A model generated the notes under the pieces. It was not told where the DNA came from. It was given only the letters and a program-made list of their open reading frames with translations, and made no database searches. From positions 1 through 33,912 of the forward strand of contig CAJYKB010000105.1 of the NCBI GenBank assembly GCA_913774925.1: a stretch of DNA of 33,912 bases. Reading direction: 5' to 3'. Positions within the stretch are counted from its first letter, which is position 1; each line of letters begins with the position of its first letter. Shown in pieces: positions 21,984 to 33,206 of this stretch. The DNA is from an uncultured Sphingomonas sp. (GTDB taxonomy: Bacteria; Pseudomonadota; Alphaproteobacteria; Sphingomonadales; Sphingomonadaceae). Position numbers and translations under genes: made by a program.

Positions 21984-24581
21984 ATGGCCGACGCTCGTTC
22001 CACCCCCGCCCTTCCTGCCGTCACGCGGCGCAGCGATTATGCGCCGCCCGAGTGGCTGGTGCCGCAGGTCGCGCTGGACTTCGCTCTCGATCCCGCCGCG
22101 ACCCGGGTGCGTGCGCGGCTGGAGGTCACCCGCAACGGCGTTCACACCACCCCGCTGCGGCTGGACGGTGCGGGGCAGCAGCCGCTGTCGGTGACGGTCG
22201 ACGGGGTCGCGGTCAACGACTGGACGCTCGACGGCGAGCAGCTGGTGATCCCGCTGACCGGCGACGCGCACGTGGTCGAGACCGAGGTGGAGATCGCGCC
22301 CGACCGCAATACCCAGCTGATGGGGCTCTATGCGTCCGGCGGCAACCTGTGCACGCAATGCGAGGCGGAGGGGTTCCGCCGCATCACCTATTTCCCCGAT
22401 CGCCCCGACGTGCTCGCGACCTACCGCGTGCGGATGAGCGCGGACAAGGTACGCTTCCCCGTCCTGCTGGCCAACGGCGACCCGGTGGCGAAGGGCGACG
22501 ATGCCGACGGCACGCACTGGGCCGAATGGCACGACCCCTGGCCCAAGCCGTCGTATCTCTTCGCGCTGGTCGCGGGCGATCTGGCGGTCAATCGCGACAC
22601 GTTCTTCACCCGCTCCGGCCGCACGGTGGAGCTGGGCATCTGGGTGCGCGAGGGCGACGTGCCCAAGACCGACCACGCGCTCGCCGCGCTGAAGCTGTCG
22701 ATGGCGTGGGACGAGCGCGTCTATGGCCGCGAATACGATCTGGACGTGTTCAACATCGTCGCGGTCGACGATTTCAACTTCGGCGCGATGGAGAACAAGG
22801 GGCTGAACATCTTCAACAGCCGCTACATCCTGGCCGATCCCGATACCGCGACCGACTACGATTACGACGCCATCGCCGCGGTGGTCGCGCACGAATATTT
22901 CCACAATTGGTCGGGCAATCGCATCACCTGCCGCGACTGGTTCCAGCTGTCGCTGAAGGAAGGCTTCACCGTCTACCGCGACCAGGGTTTCTCCGCCGAT
23001 CAGGGTTCGCCCGCGGTGCGCCGGATCGAGGATGTGCGCGCGCTGCGCGCGGCGCAGTTCCCGGAGGACGCTGGGCCGCTGGCGCACCCGGTGCGCCCGG
23101 AAAGCTATATCGAGATCAGCAACTTCTACACCGCGACCATCTACAACAAGGGCGCGGAGCTGATCCGCATGATGGCGACGATGCTGGGCGCGCAGCGCTT
23201 CCGCGCCGCCACCGACCTGTATTTCGAGCGGTTCGACGGCACCGCTGCGACCTGCGAGGACTTCGTGCGCTGCATGGAGGAGGCGGGCGGCATCGATCTG
23301 TCGCAGTTCCGGCTGTGGTACAGCCAGGCGGGGACGCCGCGCGTCTCCGCCACGCTGGAGCATGAACCGGGCAGCGGACGCGCGACGCTGAACCTCGCGC
23401 AGAAGGTGCCGGATACGCCGGGGCAGACGGGCAAGTCGCCGCAGGTCCTGCCGCTCAGGCTGCGGCTGTTCGGCGCGGAAACCGGCGAGCCGCTGAGCGA
23501 CGAGCAGCTGGTGATCCTGTCCGAAGCCTATGCCAGCATCACGTTCGAGACGGTGACCGAGCGTCCGGTCGTCTCGCTCAACCGCGGCTTCTCCGCGCCG
23601 GTGGTGGTGGAGAGCGACCGTTCCGCCGCCGATCTCGCCTTCCTCGCGCGGCACGACGACGATCCCTTCGCGCGATACGAGGCGATGCAGCAGCTGATGC
23701 TCGATACGCTGGTGGCGGCCACGATCGAGGGCGAGGCGGATCATGCGCCGGTCATCGCCGCGGTCGCGGACACGCTGGACGATGCCACCCTCGACCGCGC
23801 GTTCGTCGCGGAGGCGGTGCTGCTGCCCGCGGAGAGCTTCATCGGAGACCAGCTGACGACCGTCGACCCGGAGGCGATCTTCCAGGCGCGCGAGGCGCTG
23901 CGCCGCGACCTCGCCCGCGCGCTCGATGCGCGGTGGCGCGCGGCGTGCGATCCGGCGACGATCCGCCCCTATGCCTATACCCCGGAGGACAAGGGCGTGC
24001 GCCGCCTGCGCAACGTGGCGCTGGGTTATGTCGCGGCGTCGGGCGCGGCGGACGCCGCCGCGCTCGCCTTTGCGCAGTTCGAGGGCGCGGACAACATGAC
24101 CGACCGGCAGGGCGCGCTGACCGCGCTGGCGGGCGGCACGTCCGCGGAGCGCGACGCCGCGCTCGACATCTTCTACCATCGTCATGCCGGCAACGCGCTG
24201 GTGCTCGACAAATGGTTCCAGACGCAGGCGCTCGCCACCCGCGCGGACACGCCGCGGCTGGTGGCGGAGCTGGCCGGGCACCCCGACTTCACGCTCGCCA
24301 ATCCCAATCGCGCGCGCGCGCTGGTCGGGGCGTTCGCGGTCAACCAGCGCGCGTTCCACGCCGCGGGCGGGGCGGGTTACGTCTGGTTGGCCGACCAGCT
24401 GCTCGCGCTCGACGCGCTCAACCCGCAGACCGCGGCGAAGCTGCTGCCGCCGCTCGGCCGCTGGCGCCGCTTCGACCCTGCGCGCGCCGCGCTGATGCGC
24501 GCGCAGCTGGAGCGGATCGTGTCGGCGCCGGGGATCAGCAAGGATTTGTTCGAACAGGCGTCGAAGTCGCTGGAGGGGTGA
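21984..24581 (+). CDS. pepN: Aminopeptidase N (M1 family)
   Basis: An 865-residue cytoplasmic zinc aminopeptidase of the bacterial PepN type. Motifs in place: the substrate-binding GAMENKGLNIFN (about 267-278), zinc ligands H303-E304-x-x-H307 (VVAHEYFHNW) and E326 (LKEGFTVYRDQGF), exactly 18 residues after H307. The NSRYILADPDTATDYDY stretch and the C-terminal ARAALMRAQLERI / SKDLFEQASKSL end fit the full-length family. It removes N-terminal residues from peptides and completes protein turnover. ATG 21984 is chosen; an in-frame GTG at 21948 would add 12 residues. It has no close upstream partner; the ClC gene follows after 45 nt. Confidence 0.95.
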   Translation: MADARSTPALPAVTRRSDYAPPEWLVPQVALDFALDPAATRVRARLEVTRNGVHTTPLRLDGAGQQPLSVTVDGVAVNDWTLDGEQLVIPLTGDAHVVETEVEIAPDRNTQLMGLYASGGNLCTQCEAEGFRRITYFPDRPDVLATYRVRMSADKVRFPVLLANGDPVAKGDDADGTHWAEWHDPWPKPSYLFALVAGDLAVNRDTFFTRSGRTVELGIWVREGDVPKTDHALAALKLSMAWDERVYGREYDLDVFNIVAVDDFNFGAMENKGLNIFNSRYILADPDTATDYDYDAIAAVVAHEYFHNWSGNRITCRDWFQLSLKEGFTVYRDQGFSADQGSPAVRRIEDVRALRAAQFPEDAGPLAHPVRPESYIEISNFYTATIYNKGAELIRMMATMLGAQRFRAATDLYFERFDGTAATCEDFVRCMEEAGGIDLSQFRLWYSQAGTPRVSATLEHEPGSGRATLNLAQKVPDTPGQTGKSPQVLPLRLRLFGAETGEPLSDEQLVILSEAYASITFETVTERPVVSLNRGFSAPVVVESDRSAADLAFLARHDDDPFARYEAMQQLMLDTLVAATIEGEADHAPVIAAVADTLDDATLDRAFVAEAVLLPAESFIGDQLTTVDPEAIFQAREALRRDLARALDARWRAACDPATIRPYAYTPEDKGVRRLRNVALGYVAASGAADAAALAFAQFEGADNMTDRQGALTALAGGTSAERDAALDIFYHRHAGNALVLDKWFQTQALATRADTPRLVAELAGHPDFTLANPNRARALVGAFAVNQRAFHAAGGAGYVWLADQLLALDALNPQTAAKLLPPLGRWRRFDPARAALMRAQLERIVSAPGISKDLFEQASKSLEG

Positions 24582-24626
24582 GGTCGCGGGTTGGCTATCC
24601 CCGCACGGCATCGCTAAGGCCAGGGC

Positions 24627-25940
24627 ATGAGCGAACCCGCACGCCGCCGCGAACGCCGCTGGACGCGTAAGCGCTACCTCGCGCTGATGCGCGCCAGCGG
24701 GCCGCGATCGGTGCGCTTCCGTACGCGACTGGCGATCCTGACCGGTGCGGTCGCGATCGGGCTGGTGGCGACGCTCTTCGCCGCCGCCGCGGATGCCGCG
24801 GGCGAAATCTTCGCGGCGCAGGCGCGCGCGCATCCTTACGCTCCCTTGGTGGTGACGCCGCTGCTGTTCGTCGCCCTGGTATGGCTGACGCGCCGCTTCG
24901 CGCCACTGGCGCGCGGATCGGGCATCCCGCAGGTGATCGCGGCAAGCGAGGATCCGCCAGCCGCGACCGCCTCGCTGATCGCGCCGCGCACCGTCGCGGC
25001 GAAGGCGCTGCTGACGCTGGGCGCGGTGCTGGGCGGCGCGTCGGTCGGGCGCGAGGGGCCGACGGTGCAGATCGCCGCCGCGGTGATGGGGCTGAGCCAC
25101 CGCATCCTGCGCGTGCCGCTTCGGATGCCGGTGGTTATCGCGGGCGGCGCGGCGGGGGTCGCGGCGGCGTTCAACACCCCGCTCGCCGGGCTGCTCTTCG
25201 CGATCGAGGAGCTGGCGTCCGCCTATGAGCAGCGCGTGACGCTGCTGGTGCTGGCCGCGATCGTCATCGCGGGCATGGTCGCGCAGTCGGTGCAGGGCGA
25301 CTACATCTATTTCGGGCTGATCGGCGCGCATCTGCCCGTCACCGCGGCGCTGGCGGTGGTGCCCGCCGCGGGCGTGGCGGGGGGACTGGGCGGTGGCCTG
25401 TTCGCGCGGCTGATGCTGGGGATGGCGACCGGGGCGAACCGGATCGCGGTCGCCGCGCGCGCCTATCCGCTGGCGTTCGCGGGCGTGTGCGGGGTGGTGG
25501 TCGCGGGGCTGGGCGTGGCGACCGGGCTGACGTGGGGTACGGGCTATTCCGCGGCGCGCGCGATGATCGTGGGCACCGATGCGCCGCTGTGGTTCGGCCC
25601 GGCGAAGTTCGCCGCGACGCTGGCGACCGCGGTGGCCGGACTGCCGGGCGGCATCTTCGCGCCGTCGCTGGCGGTGGGGGCGGGGATCGGCAACCTGCTG
25701 CGCCCGCTGTTCCCGGGCGACCCGGCCTCGGCGATCGTGATCCTGGGGATGGTCGGCTATTTCGCGGGCGTGGTGCGCGCGCCGCTGACCGCGGTCATCA
25801 TCCTGTCGGAGACGACCGCCAGCCGCGGGCTGATGCTGCCGATGTTCGCCACCGCCTTCATCGCCGATGCCGCCAGCCGCTGGGTCTGCCGCGAGAAACT
25901 GTACCACGGGCTGTCGCGGACGTTCGCGATGCGGGGGTGA
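24627..25940 (+). CDS. ClC-family chloride channel/transporter
   Basis: A 437-residue inner-membrane protein with the ClC signature loops: GSGIP (97-101), GREGP with the gating Glu143 (141-145) and GGIFAP (341-346). An acidic FAIEEL at 191-196 supplies E194/E195 where the internal proton-relay glutamate of ClC exchangers lies, which favours a H+/Cl- antiporter over a channel. The N-terminus is short and very basic (ARRRERRWTRKRY). No CBS domains follow. It starts at ATG 24627 with a weak ribosome site 45 nt after pepN, so it may be read through from there. It probably serves in acid or chloride homeostasis. Confidence 0.92.
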   Translation: MSEPARRRERRWTRKRYLALMRASGPRSVRFRTRLAILTGAVAIGLVATLFAAAADAAGEIFAAQARAHPYAPLVVTPLLFVALVWLTRRFAPLARGSGIPQVIAASEDPPAATASLIAPRTVAAKALLTLGAVLGGASVGREGPTVQIAAAVMGLSHRILRVPLRMPVVIAGGAAGVAAAFNTPLAGLLFAIEELASAYEQRVTLLVLAAIVIAGMVAQSVQGDYIYFGLIGAHLPVTAALAVVPAAGVAGGLGGGLFARLMLGMATGANRIAVAARAYPLAFAGVCGVVVAGLGVATGLTWGTGYSAARAMIVGTDAPLWFGPAKFAATLATAVAGLPGGIFAPSLAVGAGIGNLLRPLFPGDPASAIVILGMVGYFAGVVRAPLTAVIILSETTASRGLMLPMFATAFIADAASRWVCREKLYHGLSRTFAMRG

Positions 25941-25980
25941 TCCCACCCGACATCGGAGGCGGCAGGGGACGGTGGCTGTG

Positions 25981-26160
25981 CTTCGACTACGCTCGGCACG
26001 AACGGAAGGGCGTGTCGCTCCCCCCGTTCGTCTCGAGCAGGGATCGAGCGGAGCCGAGAGCCCGTATCGAGAGACATCGCCCCGGTCGGCGCGTTTTCGA
26101 TACGTCGTCTCGGCTACGCGTTACGGCTACTCTAACCGAACGGGGAATGGGTCTCGACCA
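25981..26160. repeat. Mosaic of short inverted and degenerate repeats
   Basis: The 227-nt gap 25941-26167 between the convergent ClC and PEP carboxylase genes has no gene. It begins with CTTCGACTACGCTCGGCACG and has an ACGAACGG (25998-26005) / CCGTTCGT (26024-26031) stem. Further down are CCGTATCGAGAG (about 26063-26074) and TTTTCGATACGTCGTCTCGG (about 26095-26114), partly complementary to each other. It looks like a decayed copy of a repeated intergenic element, and could also act as a bidirectional transcript end, although no clear T-tract is seen. Confidence 0.55.
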
Positions 26161-26167
26161 TAGCCCC

Positions 26168-28846
<2,679 letters not shown>

Positions 28847-28931
28847 GGCGCGTATTGCTGCGCCGCAACAGCGCGCCGGTCAACCGGACGTGGACGTCAG
28901 GTGTGCGCTTTCTTCGTAAACCTTTGCAGCG

Positions 28932-31085
28932 TCAGAAGCCGTCGTCCGGCGGCGCGTCGCGTTCGTCGGGTGCGCGGTCCACCGGCACGCGCTCGCGCGG
29001 ACCCCGCGGGGCAGGCGGATTGGGCAGATCGATGCCCAGGTCGCGCAGCCGGTCGACCGCCTGGTCCAGCTGCCCGGGCGCGCCCTGCAACGCGTCCTGC
29101 ACCTGTCCGCCGACATCCTCGCCCAGCGCGTCGATGACATTGTCGATCGGGGCCATGTCCTCGTCGTCGATCGGCGCCGCGACGACGGGAATGTTCAGCG
29201 CGCTCATCATGAACTGGCGCCAGATCTGTGCCGGGATGCCGCCGCCGTGAAGCCCTGGGTTGGGCGTGCTGTCGTCGTTGCCGACCCATACGCCGACCAC
29301 CAGATCGCCCGCGAAGCCGATGAACCACGCATCGCGCCCGCCCTGGCTGGTGCCCGTCTTGCCGAACGCCTGCACCGGCAGGTTCGCATCGCGCCCGGTG
29401 CCGCGGATCGAGGAGTTCAGCAGCTGTTTCATCTCGTCGCGGATGTTGCCGGGCATCGCCCGGTCGCGCCCCGCGATCGCCTCGTACCAGCTGGCGCTGC
29501 GGTTGCCCTCCACCCCGCGCGCCACCACCGGATAGCGTCCGCTGGCGACCGCGGCATAGGCGGCGGTCAGCTCCAGCAGCGATACCTCCGCGGTGCCCAG
29601 CCCGATCGTCGCCTCGTTGGCGATCGGCGTGGTGATGCCCAGGTCGCGCGCCGCCTTGATGACGTTGCGCACGCCCACCTCCTGCGTCAGCCGCGCCGCG
29701 ACGACGTTGCTGGAGCGGGCGAAGGCGCGTTGCAGCGTGATCGGGCCCAGATAGCGATTGTCGTCGTTCTTGGGTTTCCACCCCGCGATCTCGACCGGCG
29801 AATCGTCGCGTACGGTGTCGGGGTGGAGCCCGGCGCGAAGTGCTGCAAGATAGACGAACAGCTTGAAGGTGGAGCCGGGCTGGCGCTTCGCCTGCACCGC
29901 GCGGTTGAACGGGCTGGCGACGTAGTTGCGCCCGCCGACCATCGCGACAACCTCGCCATCGGGCTTCATCGCGACCAGCGCCGCCTGCGCCTGGCGCAGC
30001 CCCGCCTGCCGCACGACGCGCTCCGCGGTCGCCTGCATCTTGGGGTCGAGCGTGGTGCGCACCGTCGCGTTGACACCCGCGTCGCCCGCCACCTCGCGTG
30101 CGGAGGGCAGCACCCAGTCGGCGAAATAGGTGCCGGTCGGCAGCGTCTCGGGCCGGTCCGCCAGCACGCGCTGCGGCTGGACGCGATCGGCCTCGCGCTG
30201 CGTCAGGAAACCCGCGTCGACCATCGCACCGACGACCACCGCCTGGCGCGCACGCGCGCCCTTCAGGTTGCCGGTGGGGGCGAGCCGCGACGGCGCCTTC
30301 ACCAGCCCGGCCAGCATCGCCGCCTGCCCGATGTTCAGCTTCTGCGGGGTGCGGCCGAAATAATGTTTCGACGCCGCGGTGATGCCGTAGACGTTGTCGC
30401 CGAAATAGACGTTGGAGAGGTAACGCGACAGGATCTCGTCCTTGGTCAGCCACGCCTCCAACCAGAAGGCGATCATGACCTCGCGGATCTTGCGCGCGGC
30501 GGTGCGGTCCGAATCGAGGAAGGCGTTCTTCGCCAGCTGCTGCGTGATCGTGCTGCCGCCCTGGCGCACCCCGCCCGAGCCGACATTGGCCCAGGCGGCG
30601 CGCGCGATGCCGCGCGGGTCGATACCCCAGTGCGAGTAGAAGCGGCGATCCTCGATCGCGACGAACGCCTCGCGCACGTGCGCGGGCAGGGTGGCGGCAT
30701 CGACCGGCGCGCCGATGATCGCGCCGCGCCGCGCGATCGGCGTACCGTCCGCCGCGGTCAGCGTGATCGACGGCGGCGTGGGCGGCTTGAGCGAGCGCGA
30801 CAGCGGCGCGGTGACCGCCAGCCACACCACCGCGACGACGAACAGCACGATGATCGCGGCGATCCCGCGCACGATCCACCCGCCGACGCCCGCGCCCGCG
30901 AAGCGCCAGCGCTGCCGGGGCGGCTCGTCCCCGCCACCGCCGCCGCCTCCGCCATATCCGGGGAACGGATCCGACGGGGGAGGCGCGTCATGCCAGTCGC
31001 CGAACGACGGCAGCGGCGTGCCGGGCGTGGCGCCCGGCGCATGATTGTAGCGGACGCGGCCGTTGTCGAAGGGTTCGGGGCGCAT
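28932..31085 (-). CDS. mrcA: Penicillin-binding protein 1A (bifunctional)
   Basis: A 717-residue inner-membrane enzyme making and cross-linking peptidoglycan. A cytoplasmic Pro/Gly-rich tail (a run of eight glycines at 45-52) precedes one membrane anchor (about 71-92). The GT51 glycosyltransferase has catalytic E145 in VAIEDRRFYSHWG and the QGGSTITQQLAKN motif (175-187). The transpeptidase domain has S405-T-F-K408, S458-S-N460 and K576-T-G-T-S. All catalytic motifs are intact. The C-terminal tail after about 640 is acidic and Pro-rich (PRGPRERVPVDRAPDERD). ATG 31085 is chosen since the frame upstream reads through a repeat. It is followed by ppc. Confidence 0.95.
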   Translation of the reverse strand: MRPEPFDNGRVRYNHAPGATPGTPLPSFGDWHDAPPPSDPFPGYGGGGGGGGDEPPRQRWRFAGAGVGGWIVRGIAAIIVLFVVAVVWLAVTAPLSRSLKPPTPPSITLTAADGTPIARRGAIIGAPVDAATLPAHVREAFVAIEDRRFYSHWGIDPRGIARAAWANVGSGGVRQGGSTITQQLAKNAFLDSDRTAARKIREVMIAFWLEAWLTKDEILSRYLSNVYFGDNVYGITAASKHYFGRTPQKLNIGQAAMLAGLVKAPSRLAPTGNLKGARARQAVVVGAMVDAGFLTQREADRVQPQRVLADRPETLPTGTYFADWVLPSAREVAGDAGVNATVRTTLDPKMQATAERVVRQAGLRQAQAALVAMKPDGEVVAMVGGRNYVASPFNRAVQAKRQPGSTFKLFVYLAALRAGLHPDTVRDDSPVEIAGWKPKNDDNRYLGPITLQRAFARSSNVVAARLTQEVGVRNVIKAARDLGITTPIANEATIGLGTAEVSLLELTAAYAAVASGRYPVVARGVEGNRSASWYEAIAGRDRAMPGNIRDEMKQLLNSSIRGTGRDANLPVQAFGKTGTSQGGRDAWFIGFAGDLVVGVWVGNDDSTPNPGLHGGGIPAQIWRQFMMSALNIPVVAAPIDDEDMAPIDNVIDALGEDVGGQVQDALQGAPGQLDQAVDRLRDLGIDLPNPPAPRGPRERVPVDRAPDERDAPPDDGF

Positions 31086-31130
31086 GGTTGTCGACTGTTT
31101 TACAGGGATAGGACAGTCGTCGCAAGCGAC
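31086..31130 (-). promoter_or_regulatory. Candidate PBP1A promoter overlapped by an inverted repeat
   Basis: On the minus strand TTGCGA is followed, after 17 nt, by TAAAAC, each matching four of six consensus bases of a housekeeping promoter. A 7-bp inverted repeat, CGACTGT (31092-31098) and ACAGTCG (31113-31119), covers the area between these and the start codon, and could be an operator. Both matches are weak and could be chance. Confidence 0.3.
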
Positions 31131-31172
31131 CGTTGGACGAGGATAGCGGTTGGGGAGCCGTGACGAAAGTGT

Positions 31173-31255
31173 GCTCCTGCGAACGCAGGAGCCTAGGGTT
31201 CCGGGCGGCAACGACGTCGCTCTGCGTGGCCCTGGGTTCCGGCGTTCGCCGGAAC
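31173..31255. repeat. Two palindromic units between PBP1A and amidohydrolase
   Basis: Unit one, 31173-31192 (GCTCCTGCGAACGCAGGAGC), and unit two, 31236-31255 (GTTCCGGCGTTCGCCGGAAC), are each self-complementary over 20 bp. Similar flanks (CCTAGGGTTCC at 31192-31202 and CCCTGGGTTCC at 31230-31240) repeat directly. This is a compact REP-like pair in the 242-nt gap 31086-31327. Confidence 0.75.
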
Positions 31256-31327
31256 ACATGGCTAATCCGATTGACTTACCCGTCCGCGACGCGCAGCCTG
31301 TTGAAAAGATACGAACAGGAGAGAGCC

Positions 31328-33091
31328 ATGGGCGACGCGGCCTATGACGTCGTGATCCGCGGCGGGACGGTGGTGGACGGTTCCGGCGGGGAGCCGTTTG
31401 CGGCCGATGTCGCGGTGGCGGAGGGGGTGATCGTCGGCATCGGGCGGATCGCCGGGCGCGGCCGCGAGGAGATCGACGCGCGCGGGCACCTCGTCACCCC
31501 CGGATTCGTCGACGTCCACACCCATTACGACGGGCAGGCGACCTGGGACGAGCGGATGCAGCCGTCGTCGTGGCACGGCGTGACCACCGTGGTGCAGGGC
31601 AATTGCGGCGTCGGCTTCGCGCCGTGCCGCCCGGAGGATCGCGACCGGCTGGTCTATCTGATGGAGGGGGTGGAGGACCTGCCCTATCCGGTGCTGACCG
31701 CGGGGCTGCCGTGGAACTGGCAGTCGTTCCCCGACTATCTCGATGCGTTGCAGGCGCGGCGCTTCGACCTCGACATCGCGACCCAGGTGCCGCACGCGGC
31801 GCTGCGCGTCCATGTCATGCGCGAGCGCGGCGTGGCGCGCGAACCCGCCACGCCCGACGATATCGCGGAGATGGCGCGGCTGGCGCGCGCGGCGGTGGAG
31901 GCGGGGGCGGTCGGCTTCTCGACCAGCCGCACGCTCAATCACAAGACGAAGGCGGGCGAACCGACGCCCACGCTGACCGCGGAGGAGGACGAGCTGACCG
32001 GGATCGCGATGGCGCTCGCCGCCGCGAACGGCGGGCGCGGGGCGGGGGTGCTGCAATTCGTCAGCGACTTCTACCCGGACCCGGAGGCGGAGTTCGCGAT
32101 GTTCCGCCGCATCGTCGAGAAGAGCGGGCGTCCGCTGTCGTTCAGCCTGGCGCAGAGCCACCAGTCGCCCGATTCGTTCCGGCTGATCCTCCAGCGGCTG
32201 GAGGAAGCGGTCGACGCCGGGCTGCCGATGAAGGCGCAGGTGTCGGCGCGCGCGGTCGGCGTGCTGTTCGGGCTCGACCTGACGCTCAACCCGTTCAGCG
32301 CGCACGCCGCCTATCGCGCGATCGCCGACCTGCCGCTGGCCGAGCGGGTGGCGCGGCTGCGCGACCCGGAAGTCCGCGCGGCGTTGATCGCGGAGCAACC
32401 TCGACCAGCCGATCCCTTCGCCAGCGCGAGCCTGACCGCGTGGAGCGGCATGTATCCGCTCGGGGCGGAAAGCCCGGATTACGAGCCGACGCAGGACCGC
32501 ACCGTCGCGGCGCTGGCGGCGGCGCAGGGGCGCGATGCCAAGGAGGTGGCGCTAGACCACCTGCTGTCGAACGACGGCCGCGGCATCCTGTACCTGCCGT
32601 TCCTCAGCTACGGCTACGGCTCGCTGGACGCCAGCTACGAGATGATGAGGCATCGCGACACCGTGCCCGGTCTCTCGGACGGCGGCGCGCACGTGGGGAT
32701 GATCTGCGACGGCAGCTTCCCGACGTCGCTGCTGACGCACTGGACGCGCGACCGCACGCGCGGGCCTAGGCTGTCGTTGCCGTTCGTCATCCGGCAGCAA
32801 TGCGCGGATACCGCCGCTCTGGTCGGGCTGCACGACCGCGGGCGCGTCGCGGTGGGGCTGCGTGCGGACCTGAACGTGATCGACCATGCGAACCTGACGC
32901 TGCTGGCGCCGGAGATCGTCCACGACCTGCCCGCGGGCGGGCGGCGGCTGATGCAGCGCGCGCGCGGCTATGTCGCGACATTGGTGGCGGGGACGATCAC
33001 CTATCGCGATGGCGAGCCGACCGGCGCGCTGCCGGGGCGGCTGATCCGCGGCGCGCAGGCGGCGCCGGCGGGGGTGCGGATCGCGGCGTAG
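31328..33091 (+). CDS. Amidohydrolase, N-acyl-D-amino-acid deacylase family
   Basis: A 587-residue metal-dependent hydrolase of the D-aminoacylase branch of the amidohydrolase superfamily. Visible are VTPGFVDVHTHYDGQ (H64, H66), GNCGVGFAP with the bridging-type C93, FSLAQSHQSPDSF with one later His, and the metal Asp in GLSDGGAHVGMICDG. The family's usual TH(M/I)R histidine ligand is not found; VLQFVSDFYPDPE occupies the matching region. The C-terminal GLRADLNVIDHANL is the beta-sandwich signature. ATG 31328 is certain: AGGAGAGAGCC immediately precedes it; the frame is open further upstream through a repeat. The real substrate is unclear; such proteins are often misnamed deacylases. It precedes the unassigned protein at 33207. 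Confidence 0.82.
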   Translation: MGDAAYDVVIRGGTVVDGSGGEPFAADVAVAEGVIVGIGRIAGRGREEIDARGHLVTPGFVDVHTHYDGQATWDERMQPSSWHGVTTVVQGNCGVGFAPCRPEDRDRLVYLMEGVEDLPYPVLTAGLPWNWQSFPDYLDALQARRFDLDIATQVPHAALRVHVMRERGVAREPATPDDIAEMARLARAAVEAGAVGFSTSRTLNHKTKAGEPTPTLTAEEDELTGIAMALAAANGGRGAGVLQFVSDFYPDPEAEFAMFRRIVEKSGRPLSFSLAQSHQSPDSFRLILQRLEEAVDAGLPMKAQVSARAVGVLFGLDLTLNPFSAHAAYRAIADLPLAERVARLRDPEVRAALIAEQPRPADPFASASLTAWSGMYPLGAESPDYEPTQDRTVAALAAAQGRDAKEVALDHLLSNDGRGILYLPFLSYGYGSLDASYEMMRHRDTVPGLSDGGAHVGMICDGSFPTSLLTHWTRDRTRGPRLSLPFVIRQQCADTAALVGLHDRGRVAVGLRADLNVIDHANLTLLAPEIVHDLPAGGRRLMQRARGYVATLVAGTITYRDGEPTGALPGRLIRGAQAAPAGVRIAA

Positions 33092-33114
33092 CTCGCCATG
33101 ACGACGGCCCGCCG

Positions 33115-33140
33115 TAACTAAAGTTATCTCAACATTGACA
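33115..33140 (+). promoter_or_regulatory. Possible operator and -35 box before the last gene
   Basis: TAACT-AA-AGTTA (33115-33126) is a short dyad with 5-bp arms, in a notably AT-richer spot. TTGACA (33135-33140), a perfect -35 consensus, follows. No matching -10 box appears at 16-18 nt, so the promoter is uncertain. The dyad resembles sites of TetR-type regulators, but no such gene is in the window. Confidence 0.3.
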
Positions 33141-33206
33141 CCCGCCCGTCCGCTGGTCCACCCATGCGCGAAAGGGCGGCGACAGACCGCGAGCGGGAGA
33201 GCGTGC

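Noticed and set aside
21651..25946. Very long open frame on the minus strand (1431 codons) across pepN and clc
   Set aside because: It is antisense to two genes with intact family motifs, and its translation is Arg/Gly/Asp-rich low complexity typical of GC-rich shadow frames.
31133..31327. N-terminal extension of the amidohydrolase
   Set aside because: It reads through the palindromic repeats, and ATG 31328 has an excellent ribosome site with the family's normal N-terminus.
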